64,000 nt of DNA from Ampullaceana balthica (GCA_944989445.1 CALYLW010000042.1:474242-538241); one strand, 5' to 3'. Shown: positions 9,939 through 21,409, numbered from the stretch's first letter. The notes: generated from the sequence alone by a model not told the origin. Made by a program: numbers and translations.

Positions 9939-10941
9939 AAACAGAAGTCAAAAATGACCCACTTCCCGTAAAGCCATCGAGCTGAAATTTGGCACACGGA
10001 CCCGAGTCACCTAACAAGGCATCGTATCAAAATTTCAGATCGATCGTACGTACAGTATTAAATTAATACATTTTTAGTTTATCCTTATATAACGTATGTA
10101 ATTCAAATTCACTGTTTGTTATTGTTTTTTTTCACGTGATTGTTCAGTCACGCGTTGACGCGACCCATCGAAGTACCGGCGTGCTTTTGTTTACATTTTA
10201 CGTGTCACGCTGAGCTCGGTCAAGCGATCGGTGACCAAACTCCCCCCCCCCGGGTTATGAAGCAAAGTTTAGTTAAGACATATTCAGTCTGTACATGTTT
10301 GTCGCGTTTGAAAATAATCAATACTGTTAATTATGTCTCATATATAAGGGATTTATAGTCAAAAACTTTATTTTTACGGGTTTGTTTTATTAAATCCCTT
10401 ATATTAACTTCACCGGCGTTTCTGTCATCATCTCTCTCTGTCTTGGGCGGGCGGAAAAAAAAAGTCAGAAATGACCCACTTCCCTTAAAGCCATCGAGCT
10501 GAAATTTGGCACACGGTCCCGTGTCACATAACAATGCATCGTATCAAAATTTCAGATCGATCGAACGTACAGTTATTAAATTAATGCCTTTTTAGTTTAT
10601 CTATATAAACTATATGTAGCGGTCGCTATCGTATACATTTTACGGTCGCTTGACTTCACCCCAGCCACAGGTGAACACATCTCATGTTTAAACCAGGTGT
10701 ACCGGCGTGCTTTTGTTAACATTTTACGTGTCACGCTGAGCTCGATCCAGCGATCGGTGACAAGACCTTTCCCCTCTCCCACCCCCACCCCCGGGTTAAA
10801 AGCAAAGTTGAGTTAAGACAGATTCAGTCTGTAAATATTTGTAAATACTTTTAGTTATGTCTCATTTATAAGGGATTTATAGTCAAAAACTTGGTTTTTA
10901 CGGGTTTGTTTTATTAAATCCCTTATATTAACGTCACCGCC

Positions 10942-11029
<88 letters not shown>

Positions 11030-12468
11030 GTCGTTCGTCGTCGGGCGGGCGGGCGGAAAAACAAAAGTAAAAAATGACCCACTTCCCGTGATGCCATCAA
11101 GCTGAAATTGACACATAGGCTCGTGTCACCTAAAAATGCATCGTATCAAAAATTCAGATCGATCGAACGTACAGTTATTAAATTAATGCATTTTTAGTTT
11201 ATATATATAAACTATATATAGCGATCGCTATTGTTTACATTTTACGGGTCACTTGACTTCACGCCAGCCATCGATGACCACATCTCGTGGAGGAGGAGTT
11301 CACTCAGTTTTAGGCTGTAAATGTTTGACGCGTTGTAACATAATCAATACTTTAAGTTCTGTCTTACATATAAAGGATTTATTGTCAAAAACTTTGTTTT
11401 TACGAGATTGTTTTATTATTAAATCCCTTATATTAACTTCACCGCCGTCTCTGTCTTGGTCGGGCACGCGGAAAAACAAAAGTCGCAAATGACCCACTTC
11501 CCGTTTAGCCATCGAGCTGAAATTTGGCACATGGACCCGTGTCACCTAACAATGCATCGTATCAAAATTTCAGATCGATCGAGCGTACCGTAATTAAATT
11601 AATGCATTTTTAGTTTATCTATAAACTATATGTAGCGGTCGATATTGTTTACATTTTATGGGTCACTTGAATTCACGCCAGCCACCGGTGAACACATCTT
11701 GTGTTTTAACCAGGTAAACCACCTGGAGTTGAGTTAACGCGTTGACGCAACCCGTCCATGTCCACACCCCTCCCCCTTCCCCCAGTTTTAAAGCCAGGGA
11801 GATAATTTCGGTTTCAATCTGTAAATGTTTGTCGCGTTTGCACATAATCAATACTTTTAGTTATGGCTCATATATAAGGGATTTATAGTCAAAAACTTTG
11901 TTTTTACGGGTTTGTTTTATTAAATCCCTTATATTAACTTCACCGCCGTCTCTGTCTCTCTGTCTTGGGCGGGTGGAAAAACAAAAGTAAAAAAGGACCC
12001 ACTTCCTGTGAAGCCATCGAGCTGAAATTTGGCACATGGACCCGTGTCACCTAACAATGAATCGTATCAAAATTTCAGATCGATCGAACGTACCGTAATT
12101 AAATTATGCATTTTTAGTTTATCTATATACGACGTATGTAATTAAATTTCACGGTTTGTTATTGTTTTCTTTCACGTGACAGCTCAGTTCGCGCGTTGAC
12201 GCCACATGGTCGATGTATAGGCGTGCTTTTGTTTACATTTTACGTGTCACGCTGAGCTCGGTCCAGTGATCGGTGATCAGACCTTTCCCCTCTCCCACCC
12301 CGGGTTATAAATCAATGGGAGTTAAGACAGATTCAGTCTGTAAATATTTGTCGCGTTTGAACATAATCAATACTTTTAGTTATGTCTCATATATAAGGGA
12401 TTTATAGTCAAAAACTTTGTTTTTACAGGTTTGTTTTTATTAAATCCCTTATATTAACTTCACCGGCG

Positions 12469-12514
<46 letters not shown>

Positions 12515-13365
12515 GCTGTCTGTCTGTCTTGGGCGGGCACCGCGGAAAAACAGATCGAACGTACAGTTATTAAATTAATGCATTTTTAGTTTATCTATAT
12601 AAACTATATGTAGAGATTGCTATTGTTTACATTTTACGGGTCACTTGACTTCACGCCAGCCATCGATGACCACATCTCGTGGAGAAGGAGTTCAGTAAGT
12701 TTTAAGCTGTAAATGTTTGTCGCGTTGGAACATAATCAATACTTTAAGTTCTGACTCACATATAAGGGATTTATTGTCAAAAACGTTGTTTTTACGGGGT
12801 TGTTTTATTATTAAATCCCTTATATTAACTTCACCGCCGTCTCTGTCTCTCTGTCTCTCTCTCTCTCTCTGTCTGTGTGTCGTTCGTCGTCGGGCGGGCG
12901 GGCGGAAAAACAAAAGTAAAAAATAACCCACTTCCTGTGATGCCATCGAGTTGAAATTTGACACATAGGCTCGTGTCACCTAACAATGCATCGTATCGCA
13001 AATTCAGATCGATCGAACGTACAGTTATTAAATTAATGCATTTTTAATTTATCTTTATAAACAATATATAGCGGTCGCTATTGTTTACTTTTTTACGGGT
13101 CACTTGGCTTCACGCCAGCCATCGGTGAACACATCTCGTGTTTTAAACAGGAGGTTTACACCAGGAGTCGAGTTAACGCGTTGACGCCACCCGTCCATGT
13201 CCACACCCCTCCCCCCTTCTTCCAGTTTTAAAGCCAGGGGAGATAATTTCGGTTTTAGTCTGTAAATGTTTGTCGCGTTTGAACATAATCAATACTTTTA
13301 GTTATGTCTCATAAATAAGGGATTTATAGTCAAATACTTTGTTTTTACGGGGTTGTTTTTATTAT
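9843..13365 (+). repeat. Head-to-tail array of seven ~500-bp TAAATCCC elements
   Basis: Each unit starts TAAATCCCTTATATTAACTT and ends near ATATAAGGGATTTATAGTC, followed by about 36 bp (AAAAACTTTGTTTTTACGGG and a T-rich end) before the next start. Units are approximately 9843-10355, 10391-10879, 10915-11381, 11420-11885, 11921-12404, 12441-12773 (internally deleted) and 12812-13326. The start and near-end sequences are inverted repeats of about 14 bp, so each junction can fold. Every full unit carries a (CT)n tract near its left end (long at 9877-9934 and 10942-11025) and a central block with GAGCTGAAATTTGGCACA and CAAAATTTCAGATCGATCG. Single diverged copies occur at 47235 and 52924, and a fragment at 4200, so this is an interspersed element that has also become a satellite. 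No coding capacity is seen. Confidence 0.9.
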
Positions 13366-13411
13366 CCCCCATTTCATCTTCCACTTCACCGTTCATTCTA
13401 CTTCTATACTA

Positions 13412-14106
13412 GCCTCAACTCTCTTTAACTCCAAACCAACCTCAACTCTCTTTAACTCCAAACCAACCTCAAGTCTCTTTAACTCCAAACCAACCTCAAC
13501 TCTCTTTAACTCCAAACCAACCTCAACTCTCTTTAACTCCAAACCAACCTCAACTCTCTTTAACTCCAACCAACCTCAACTATCTTTAACTCCAAACCAA
13601 CCTCAACTCTCTTTAACTCCAACCAACCTCAACTCTCTTTAACTCCAAACCAACCTCAACTCTCTTTAACTCCAAACCAACCTCAACTCTCTTTAATTCC
13701 AAACCAACCTCAACTCTCTTTAACTCCAAACCAACCTCAAATATCTTTAACTCCAAACCAACCTCAACTCTCTTTAACTCCAAACCAACCTCAAATATCT
13801 TTAACTCCAAACCAACCTCAACTCTCTTTAACTCCAAACCAACCTCAACTCTCTTTAACTCCAAACCAACCTCAACTCTCTTTAACTCCAAACCAACCTC
13901 AACTCTCTTTAACTCCAAACCAACCTCAACTCTCTTTAACTCCAACCAACCTCAACTCTCTTTAACTCCAAACCAACCTCAACTCTCTTTAACTCCATAA
14001 CTCCAAACCAACCTCAAATATCTTTAACTCCAAACCAACCTCAACTCTCTTTAACTCCAAACCAACCTCAACTCTCTTTAACTCCAAACCAAACTCAATT
14101 CTCTTC
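13412..14106. repeat. 27-bp minisatellite, about 26 copies
   Basis: The unit is AACTCCAAACCAACCTCAAC plus TCTCTTT. Recurrent variants are ATATCTTT for CTCTCTTT (about five copies) and 26-bp units lacking one A. A duplicated AACTCCAT interrupts at about 13996. Confidence 0.97.
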
Positions 14107-14440
14107 TCCTCCATTCCGCCCCCATTAAAACGGCCTAACATTGTTTATGGTATAATATGAGTTGATAGATTGTTCAAGTGATTTCAGCGCGGCCAGATTA
14201 CAGAAGATCGATAGTAGAAGATAGTCTTTCTAACAGTTTTACTCCCCGGAGACTTGGCGAGACTGTTCGATAAACTTGGCTCATAATTTACCCCCCCCCC
14301 ACATACACACTCAAATCTTTTCCCTCCACCCCCCCCCCGACCAACGAACAATCCTTTTCACATTTTAATAACAATACTAAAAAAAACCAACAACAGTTTT
14401 TCCCTTCCCTTTGTGTTGGTGTAGTTACTCAACACATGGG
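14107..14440. other. Unique sequence with poly-C tracts
   Basis: C-runs lie at about 14291 and 14330. No gene or repeat is recognised. Confidence 0.5.
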
Positions 14441-14601
14441 CATAGAGTTACTGCCCCCGCCCCAATGTTTACTTGAGGGGCATAGAGTTACTGCCCCCGC
14501 CCCAATGTTTACTTGAGGGGCATAGAGTTACTGCCCCCGCCCCAATGTTTACTTGAGGGGCATAGAGTTACTGCCCCCGCCCCCGCCCCAATGTTTACTT
14601 G
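14441..14601. repeat. 40-bp tandem repeat, 4 copies
   Basis: The unit begins CATAGAGTTACTGCCCCCGC and ends CCCAATGTTTACTTGAGGGG. The last copy has an extra CCCCGC. The copies are otherwise nearly identical. Confidence 0.95.
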
Positions 14602-14707
14602 GCCAGATTTGAAGCTGGGTGAAAAACGCGTTTGTTGTGCTGTAAGGGTACTGGTAGGGCTAATACGACCATCATCTAGTGGAGGGAGGCCTGCCATCTT
14701 GGCTCCA

Positions 14708-14789
14708 GCCAACGGGATCAGATAGCCCACCAGGAGGGGCGTCCTATTGCCAACGGGATCAGCTAGCCCACCAGCAGGGGCGTCCTATT
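14708..14789. repeat. 41-bp tandem duplication, 2 copies
   Basis: GCCAACGGGATCAGATAGCC, then CACCAGGAGGGGCGTCCTATT, is repeated once with a few substitutions. Confidence 0.9.
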
Positions 14790-14892
14790 TTCTAGGGGGT
14801 ATTTATGGGAGGAGTGAGCAGAAAATTGGTCATTAATTTCCGAAACATCTAAACACAAAGTGCTGCCGTCACTTAGGGAAACGTGTGTGGTC

Positions 14893-15645
14893 AATAAATG
14901 TATCGTCTGAATGACACCAACAGCTGACACATAGATGCTTTTAAACATAATACATGATGATACACGTGGTTTGAGTAAATGTAACAATAAATGTATCGTA
15001 TGAATGACACCAACAGCTGACACATAGATGCTTTTAAAAACAATACATGATGATACACGCGGTTTGAGTAAATGTAACAATAAATGTATCGTATGAATGA
15101 CACCAACAGCTAACACATAGATGCTTTTAAAAACAATACATGATGATACACGCGGTTTGAGTAAATGTAACAATAAATGTATCGTATGAATGACACCAAC
15201 AGCTAACACATAGATGCTTTTAAAAACAATACATGATGATACACGCGGTTTGAGTAAATGTAACAATAAATGTATCGTATGAATGACACCAACAGCTAAC
15301 ACATAGATGCTTTTAAAAACAATACATGATGATACACGCGGTTTGAGTAAATGTAACAATAAATGTATCGTATGAATGACACCAACAGCTAACACATAGA
15401 TGCTTTTAAAAACAATACATGATGATACACGCGGTTTGAGTAAATGTAACAATAAATGTATCGTATGAATGACACCAACAGCTGACACATAGATGCTTTT
15501 AAACATAATACATGATGATACACGTGGTTTGAGTAAATGTAACAATAAATGTATCGTATGAATGACACCAACAGCTGACACATAGATGCTTTTAAAAACA
15601 ATACATGATGATACACGCGGTTTGAGTAAATGTAACAATAAATGT
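14893..15645. repeat. 93-bp tandem repeat, about 8 copies
   Basis: The unit begins AATAAATGTATCGTATGAAT and includes GACACCAACAGCTGACACAT and ACATGATGATACACGCGG. The outer copies have CAGCTGACAC, while the middle five have CAGCTAACAC. The two copies with AAACATAATACATG/ACGTGG sit near the two ends, which suggests a block duplication. The period is a multiple of three, so a 291-codon minus-strand frame stays open; it is not a gene. Confidence 0.97.
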
Positions 15646-16346
15646 AAAGCTTTATTAATGTAGGTGGAGACGTTTCGGAAAATGCCTCCACCAGCAATGT
15701 TCCCTTTAAGCTGCGTGGCCTAGCAAATATCCGACCGCCACCGCGCAGCGGTTTAGAATTACCGCGCAATGAATTTTGATAAGGATAACAAATATGTTTT
15801 TGTGGGTGTAACATATTTACCCCAAAAAAAAATGGATGTTATGCAACTTGCACACGAATTTGTTATTATTCTCACCGTCCAACGAATCTTAGCAATAACA
15901 TTGTCCATCAGTACATATAAATAAACAATAAAACACCCGTGATAATTTTACATAATACATCAGCCAACCCAACATGGGAAAAGTCATTAAGTACAGAAAA
16001 GAAAAGTAGCTGTGTTGTATAGCGATAATGTATATGTACAGTGAATTTTAGCATATAAAATATGTGGTTCAAATAAAAAAGAAATAGTTTATGTTACAGG
16101 TACTGGAAGAGAAAAAGATATAGAATCTAGGAGGTAAATTGATTATAATGTCAAGAAGAGTAGCTCTTACAACCACTTATTAATTTAATAATATAGTAGC
16201 ATATATATATTTACGCTCAATTATCGCTGATTGTGGCCTAACGCTAAATCATAATCCTTTTGGTTTCCAGATTAACATTAACCAAACAACGCACGAACCT
16301 ATGACGTCAGCATTTGTGTTGTAAACAGTGCTGACTGACCCAAAGG
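15646..16346. other. Mostly unique sequence, with a possible old hAT fragment
   Basis: AGCAATGTTCCCTTTAAGCT at 15691-15710, followed by GCGTGG, resembles hAT-type termini I recall from other animals (a TGTTCCCTCTAAGCTGCG-like start). The similarity comes from memory only. 15830-16340 is AT-rich with nothing recognised. Confidence 0.3.
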
Positions 16347-16392
16347 GTTATTTTTTGGTGCAGTAATTTGGTGCGCTGCTTTCTAAGATTAC
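16347..16392 (-). mobile_element. Helitron-like 5'-region fragment, minus strand
   Basis: GGTGCAGTAATTTGGTGCGC followed by TGCTTTCTAAGATTA is the reverse complement of the GAAAGCAGCGCACC..CTGCACC block of the copies at 5117-6177 and 28604-28982. Confidence 0.6.
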
Positions 16393-16668
16393 TTTAAAAA
16401 TCGTGTGGTGATTAGCACTGTAAAAAATATTATATAAATACTTTGTGTACATTTCAGGAATATTTCTAATTTATCATACAAGGATAAGTTACTTGGACTT
16501 TTGACCAAAAAAAAACCCCTATTATAAAATACTTTGTGTACATTTAAGAAATTTTAATATTACGTATTTATCAGACAAGGACAAGTTAGGTGGGCTTTTG
16601 AAAAAGGTGGGCGCCGCAGGCGCCCTTTTTAAAAAAAGGTGGCGCCACGGCGCCGCAGCACAAACTAG
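16393..16668 (+). mobile_element. Helitron-like non-autonomous element, GC-hairpin subfamily
   Basis: Closely matches 4755-5116: GATTAGCACTGTAAAAAATA, a doubled TACTTTGTGTACATTT..ATTT block, ACAAGGATAAGTTACTTGG, and a GC-rich 3' end (GGTGGCGCCACGGCGCCGC, AGCACAAA, CTAG at 16665-16668). The base after CTAG is G, not T, unlike the copies at 5-6 kb. It abuts an oppositely oriented family fragment (16347-16392), so two copies have joined or rearranged here. Confidence 0.5.
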
Positions 16669-16738
16669 GATCTAATGATATAGGTAATATAATTATACAG
16701 GATATCAAGGATGAATTAGAGTAAAGCGTAGTACTGCA

Positions 16739-16757
16739 TCATCTTATCTTATCCTAT

Positions 16758-16789
<32 letters not shown>

Positions 16790-17052
16790 TATCTTATCTT
16801 ATCTTATCTTATCCTATCCTATCTTATCTTATCTTATCTTATACACGACAGACGCTCCTTTTATACAGAAAATTATTGCGTCTAACGTTTACTGATGGTT
16901 TATGTCTAGTCGTGCATTTCTATTAGAGCTTTGAATGTTGATAGTGTGTTGGCTTCCCTGGTTTGATCAGGCAACCCATACCACGCTCGAATGAAAAACG
17001 GGACGAAGGATGATTTATATGTGTTGGCTCTTGCCAATGGAAATCCACATTT
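16739..17052 (-). mobile_element. 5'-truncated non-LTR retrotransposon (LINE) 3' end with (GATAA)n tail
   Basis: On the minus strand, residues encoded from about 17045 to 16906 include ARANTYKSSFVPFFIRAW and GLPDQTREANTLSTFKALI. This is the pattern (R/A)TNxYKxSFxPRxIRxWNxLP..FKxxL found at the C-terminus of many LINE ORF2 reverse-transcriptase proteins. The frame ends at 16906, a short 3' UTR follows, and then a (GATAA)n microsatellite with some GATAG units (16739-16841) forms the tail. The element is truncated at its 5' end at about 17052, where the GTTATGGAGTACAAC array begins. A related tail occurs at 62091-62160. The family level (CR1, RTE or jockey type) is not resolved. Confidence 0.7.
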
Positions 17053-17139
17053 GTTATGGAGTACAACATGAGGTATAGATAACCACATCAGTTAAAGAGT
17101 ACATCATGAGTCATAGAGTACATCAATTATAGATCACAC
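17053..17139. repeat. Left arm of the GAGTACATCA tandem array
   Basis: Contains diverged units such as GTTAAAGAGTACATCATGAG. It is the same repeat family as 19761-20786; the hAT element separates the two arms. The last eight bases, GATCACAC (17132-17139), are the target duplicated by the hAT insertion. Confidence 0.9.
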
Positions 17140-19752
17140 CAGAGGCGTCACTAGGGTTGGTGTCACCCGGGGCGGTAGCTCATGGTGTCACCCCTTCACG
17201 ACTGAAGGAGCCGTCCATAAATGACGTCATGCGAGGATGCCGATTTTTAACCCATCATCCCCTAGCTTCATACTTAGACCCCCACCCCTTTTTCATGATA
17301 TGACGTATAAAAGCTTTGACAACCCTCCCCCCCCCAAGTCGTATTTTCTAAATAAAAATCAGCACGTTGCAAATTATTTTTTTGTCATTTAAATATGTAT
17401 TTAGGGTAAGTCTGCACTCTAATATCGTAACACGCGTGAATCCATCGAAAACGTCATTAAATAAACGGTAAACAATCAAATATTTAAGGGGAACTTTTAT
17501 TTAAAGTTCCGCGTTTTTTTATGTGACGTCACATTTTTAACCCCACCCCCTCGTCACACATCGTCACCGATGCGTGACCCCAACACCCTATTACGGATTA
17601 AAAGGGGGGGGGTGCTGAACGGGCTAAAGCCAGGGGCCACCAATAATTTAAGGTAATCCAAACGTATTATAGTGTATAATAAAGATGCAGGCAAATATTT
17701 GTATGAATCCCTGAAAATGCCTTGGACATTCATACGGCAATGCTGCAAATATGAGTAGGAAGTATAACGGAAACTAGGCTATTCTTCGTGAGAAGTGCAG
17801 TGTTGCTCATTATGTGCCGTGCACAGCTCATTCCCTTAATTTTGTTGGGAAAAGTGCAGCAGGTTGTCCTGATGCAGTCAGATTTTTTGTCTGCAAAATC
17901 TTTATACCCGGCTTGTTGCATCTACTCATCGTTGACAGGTACTTTAAAAACACATGAAATTGATACATGCTAACAAAGCCTTGTGTGACACAAGATGGTC
18001 AGCCTGACATGATGCAATAAGGTCTGTTAATAACTTATACCATGCGAATATCGCAGCACTGGAAGAATTAGCAACAAACGAAAATCAGCCATGTGACTGT
18101 CTACTTGAAGCAGAAGGATTTCTAAAGGAACTTGAACAAATGGAAGTCGCTATTTTACTTGAAATTCGGGAAACAATTTTAGAAAGGAAGTCTCTCCTTG
18201 AGTTTGTTAAAAGACATCATTCTAAATTTGATTCCTATGAAGACAAAGGAAAGGACAAGTCCGTGGTAAAAAAAGAGTATGAACAATCTTCAATGCTATC
18301 AACAACAAAAAAGAGAGGAAAAAGGGCGTCAGTTTGATAAAGGGACATCACCAAAACAGTATCCTCCCCGAGACAAAAGTTTCAAGGTTGAGGTATTTCT
18401 GGTAATCATTGACAAACTTTCTTGAGCCCTACAACATCGGTTAGGCCCATATAAAGACATCCATGAGAAATTTGGCTTTCTTACAAACCTATCTGAGCTC
18501 AGCAATTTCGCCCTCCGATGGTCAGCAGCCAAGATAATGGAAGAATATTCAAGTGATTTCGAAGACTGCTTACATAAATTCAGAATTATTCCAATTTTCA
18601 AAACTCTTTTAAAAAGTTATTGTCCAGGCTCATGATAAGGAAAATGAAGTACCCCAATGCCAAACTCAAAACACGTGCACAGAGCTAAACATGTTGCTGC
18701 TTTTGAATGAGCTAAATTTCACACATAGCTCTTTACAAATGTACACATCGCACTTCTCATCTATCTCTCAATGATGACATCAAACTGCAGAGCAATCCTT
18801 TTCAAAGTTAAAAAGAATATAAAATGAGTTAGAATTTGCATGGGACAACAAAGACTGAATATGCTCTCTCTAATGACCATTGAAAAGGAACTTACTTGTA
18901 AGCTTTCTTAGCTTTACTGACTTGATTGATAACTTCACCATGCGAAAAATTCGCAAACGAAAGTTGTAGGTTCAAATAATAAGAATACATATTTTACACT
19001 AAATTTTTTATTTCAACTAGAGAAAACAATTCGTTACCACATGAAAAAAAAAGTTAAAAAACAAACAAAAAAAACGGAATAACGCGAATTTTTTTTTATG
19101 GGGGAGCGTTCGTCACCACGAAACAGCGTAAGTCGGGATGGGACCATCGTAACCGGTGGACTACCTATATATAAACATGCATTGCATATCACGCATTTAG
19201 TAATTATATATAAAACAAAATTTCAACTCAAAGACATTGAATTCATAATTTTCGTCTAGAAAAAACATCAACAAAGAAAATCCATCTTTTGATTTATTTA
19301 TTTGTGGGGGGGGGATAAAAATCGTACCCCCCCCCCACTGTGGTGGGGGGAGTCGTGAGGTGGGATTCGTCCATGATGTCGGTGTGTCAAAGCCCAAATA
19401 GCTTTATATCTTTTAAAACATAAGACACTGCCTCTTTCATGTCCAGCCTTTTTAAAAGATCTCTCAGCTGCGACGTTTCTTTTCTTTTTTTTTCCTAATT
19501 TGTTTTAATATTGTTTGTGTGTTGGGACTGTTTTATTATTGCGAGTTAACTGATATTTTTTAATAAAAAGTTTTCACGTTTAACGTATTTCTTTGTATTT
19601 CTTAATTTCTTTCTAGATGAAAAAAATGTGTCTTCATTTTTTTTCTGACATAAAATCGTACACAGTAAAATTTTAGGCTCGGGTGTCACCCCCTGATGGG
19701 TGTCACCCGGGGCGGCCCGCCCCCCTCGCCCCCCCCCCTAGTGACGCCACTG
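17140..19752 (+). mobile_element. hAT-superfamily DNA transposon, non-autonomous/degenerate
   Basis: The left terminus CAGAGGCGTCACTAGGG (17140-17156) and the inverted right terminus (19736-19752, reverse complement CAGTGGCGTCACTAGGG) differ at one base. Both flanks carry the same 8-bp target duplication GATCACAC (17132-17139 and 19753-19760). An 8-bp duplication and CAGxGGCG..CTAGGG ends are typical of hAT elements. A broken transposase gene lies inside on the + strand. Length is 2,613 bp. GGTGTCACCCGGGGCGG appears just inside both ends in direct orientation (from 17159 and about 19699). 17211-17570 contains CCGTCCATAAATGACGTCAT and a second CCCC-rich, ATGTGACGTCACATTTTTAA-type block, possibly a nested short insertion. 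The element split an existing tandem array. Confidence 0.92.
17790..18960 (+). pseudogene. Broken hAT transposase (ZMYM-like, with hAT dimerisation domain)
   Basis: Pieces in shifted frames follow the order of a hAT/ZMYM1-like transposase. VPCTAHSLNFVGKSA (about 17817) matches the conserved (I/V)PCxAHSLNLVG motif. ALEELATNEN to FLKELEQMEVAILLEI (18056-18170) follows. PYKDIHEKFGFLTNLSEL to SDFEDCLHKF lies at about 18440-18580. The C-terminal dimerisation signature EQSFSKLKRI is at about 18790, then SLMTIEKELT. Stops and frameshifts occur between the blocks (for example inside the KLKRI/NELEF segment). The N-terminal half, with the expected zinc finger and first catalytic region, is not recognisable. 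The gene cannot encode a working transposase, so the element must have moved earlier or in trans. Confidence 0.8.
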
Positions 19753-19760
19753 GATCACAC

Positions 19761-20786
19761 CATGAGTTACATAGTACATCGGTTACAGAGTACATCAATT
19801 ACAGAGTACATCAGTTACAGAGTACATTCGTTATAGAGTACAACATGAGACATGTGTTATTTAGTACAACATTAGTTACAGAGTACAACATTAGTAATGC
19901 AGTACAACATTAGTTAAAGAGTAAAACATTAGCAATACAGTACATCATTAGTTATCGAGTAAAACATTAGCAATACACTACATCGTTAGTTATAGAGTAA
20001 TACAGTGCATCATTAGTTATAGAGTAAAACATAAGTAATATAGTACAACATTAGTTATAGAGTAATACAGTGCATCATTAGTTATAGAGTAAAACATAAG
20101 TAATATAGTACAACATTAGTTATAGAGTAATACAGTACATCATTAGTTATAGAGTAAAACATAAGTAATATAGTACAACATTAGTTATAGAGTAATACAG
20201 TACATCATTAGTTATAGAGTAAAACATTAGCAATACAGTACATCATTAGTTATAGAGTAATACAGTGCATCATTAGTTATAGAGTAAAACATAAGTAATA
20301 TAGTACAACATTAGTTATAGAGTAATACAGTACATCATTAGTTATAGAGAAATACAGTACATCATTAGTTATAGAGTAATACAGTACATCATTAGTTATA
20401 GAGTAATACAGTACATCATTAGTTATAGAGTAATACAGTACATCATTAGTTATAGAGTAATACAGTGCATCATTAGTTATTGAGTAAAACATAAGTAATA
20501 TAGTACATCATTAGTTATAGAGTAATACAGTACATCATTAGTTATATAGTAATACAGTACAACATTAGTAATACAGTACAACATTAGTAATACAGTACAA
20601 CATTAGTTATAGAGTACAACATTAGTTATACAGTACAACATTAGTTATAGAGTACAACATTAGTTATAGAGTACAACATTAGTTATACAGTACAACATTA
20701 GTAATACAGTACAACATTAGTTATAGAGTACAACATTAGTAATACAGTACAACATTAGTTATAGAGTACAACTTTAGTTATAGAGT
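19761..20786. repeat. Right arm of the GAGTACATCA array, about 27-bp units with variants
   Basis: Common units are TACAGTACATCATTAGTTAT plus AGAGTAA, mixed with AGAGTAAAACATAAGTAATA and shorter TACAGTACAACATTAGTAA forms. Compound blocks (two or three unit types in order) repeat at about 19985-20330, a higher-order pattern. It is continuous with 17053-17139 once the hAT element is removed. Confidence 0.93.
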
Positions 20787-20970
20787 GTCGCATCAGACTG
20801 GAGGTTAAAGAGATGAGCTTGTGATTGTGAAATATTCCGGAAAGGATTGGAATTTAACGTGTTAGATAAGTTTCTCCGCCGACACGTTTGGTTGTTTTCA
20901 TACATTAGTTCCTGCTTCCTAACCTCGTACAATCTCTTCTCCCACTTAATAATAGCGACAGAATCTGTTG

Positions 20971-21237
20971 ACAAAATAGAGGTGAGTGGAGACAACAGGC
21001 AGGTAGGTGTAAGATACATCGTTGATGTAAGTGACCAGACAAAATAGAGGTGAATGGAGACAAGAGGCAGGTAGGTGTAAGATACATCGTTGATGTAAGT
21101 GACCAGACAAAAGAGAGGTGAATGGAGACAAGAGGCAGGTAGGTGTAAGATACATCGTTGATGTAAGTGACCAGACAAAAGAGAGGTGAATGGAGACAAG
21201 AGGCAGGTAGGTGTAAGATACATCGTTGATGTAAGTT
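20971..21237. repeat. 68-bp tandem repeat, about 3.9 copies
   Basis: The unit includes GAGGTGAATGGAGACAAGAG, AGATACATCGTTGATGTAAG and GACCAGACAAAA. Minus-strand frames of up to 149 codons run through it and are shadows. Confidence 0.96.
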
Positions 21238-21409
21238 TATCGTGACCTGGGTAGTGAGTGCCTTATTGTTGATATTCCGCTCTATTTGTTAGAAAATGCC
21301 TGGAATTGATTCAATATCATTTTAAAAATATTTTTCTCGGATGGTTTCCCACGCCAGTTATCCTAGATGTGTTGAGAGAGAAATATTCATGAGTTTGGGA
21401 ATATTTAAA

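Noticed and set aside
9843..10355. Calling each TAAATCCC unit a standard TIR transposon
   Set aside because: The inverted repeats are not at the true right end: single copies at 47235 and 52924 continue about 36 bp further with conserved tail sequence. No target duplication was found.
14763..15638. 291-codon minus-strand frame that looks like a membrane protein
   Set aside because: The hydrophobic 31-residue period comes from the 93-bp array, and the unit is non-coding in style (AT-rich, no codon bias).
18329..18601. 90-codon minus-strand frame
   Set aside because: It is the antisense of the hAT transposase remnant, whose conserved motifs read on the + strand.
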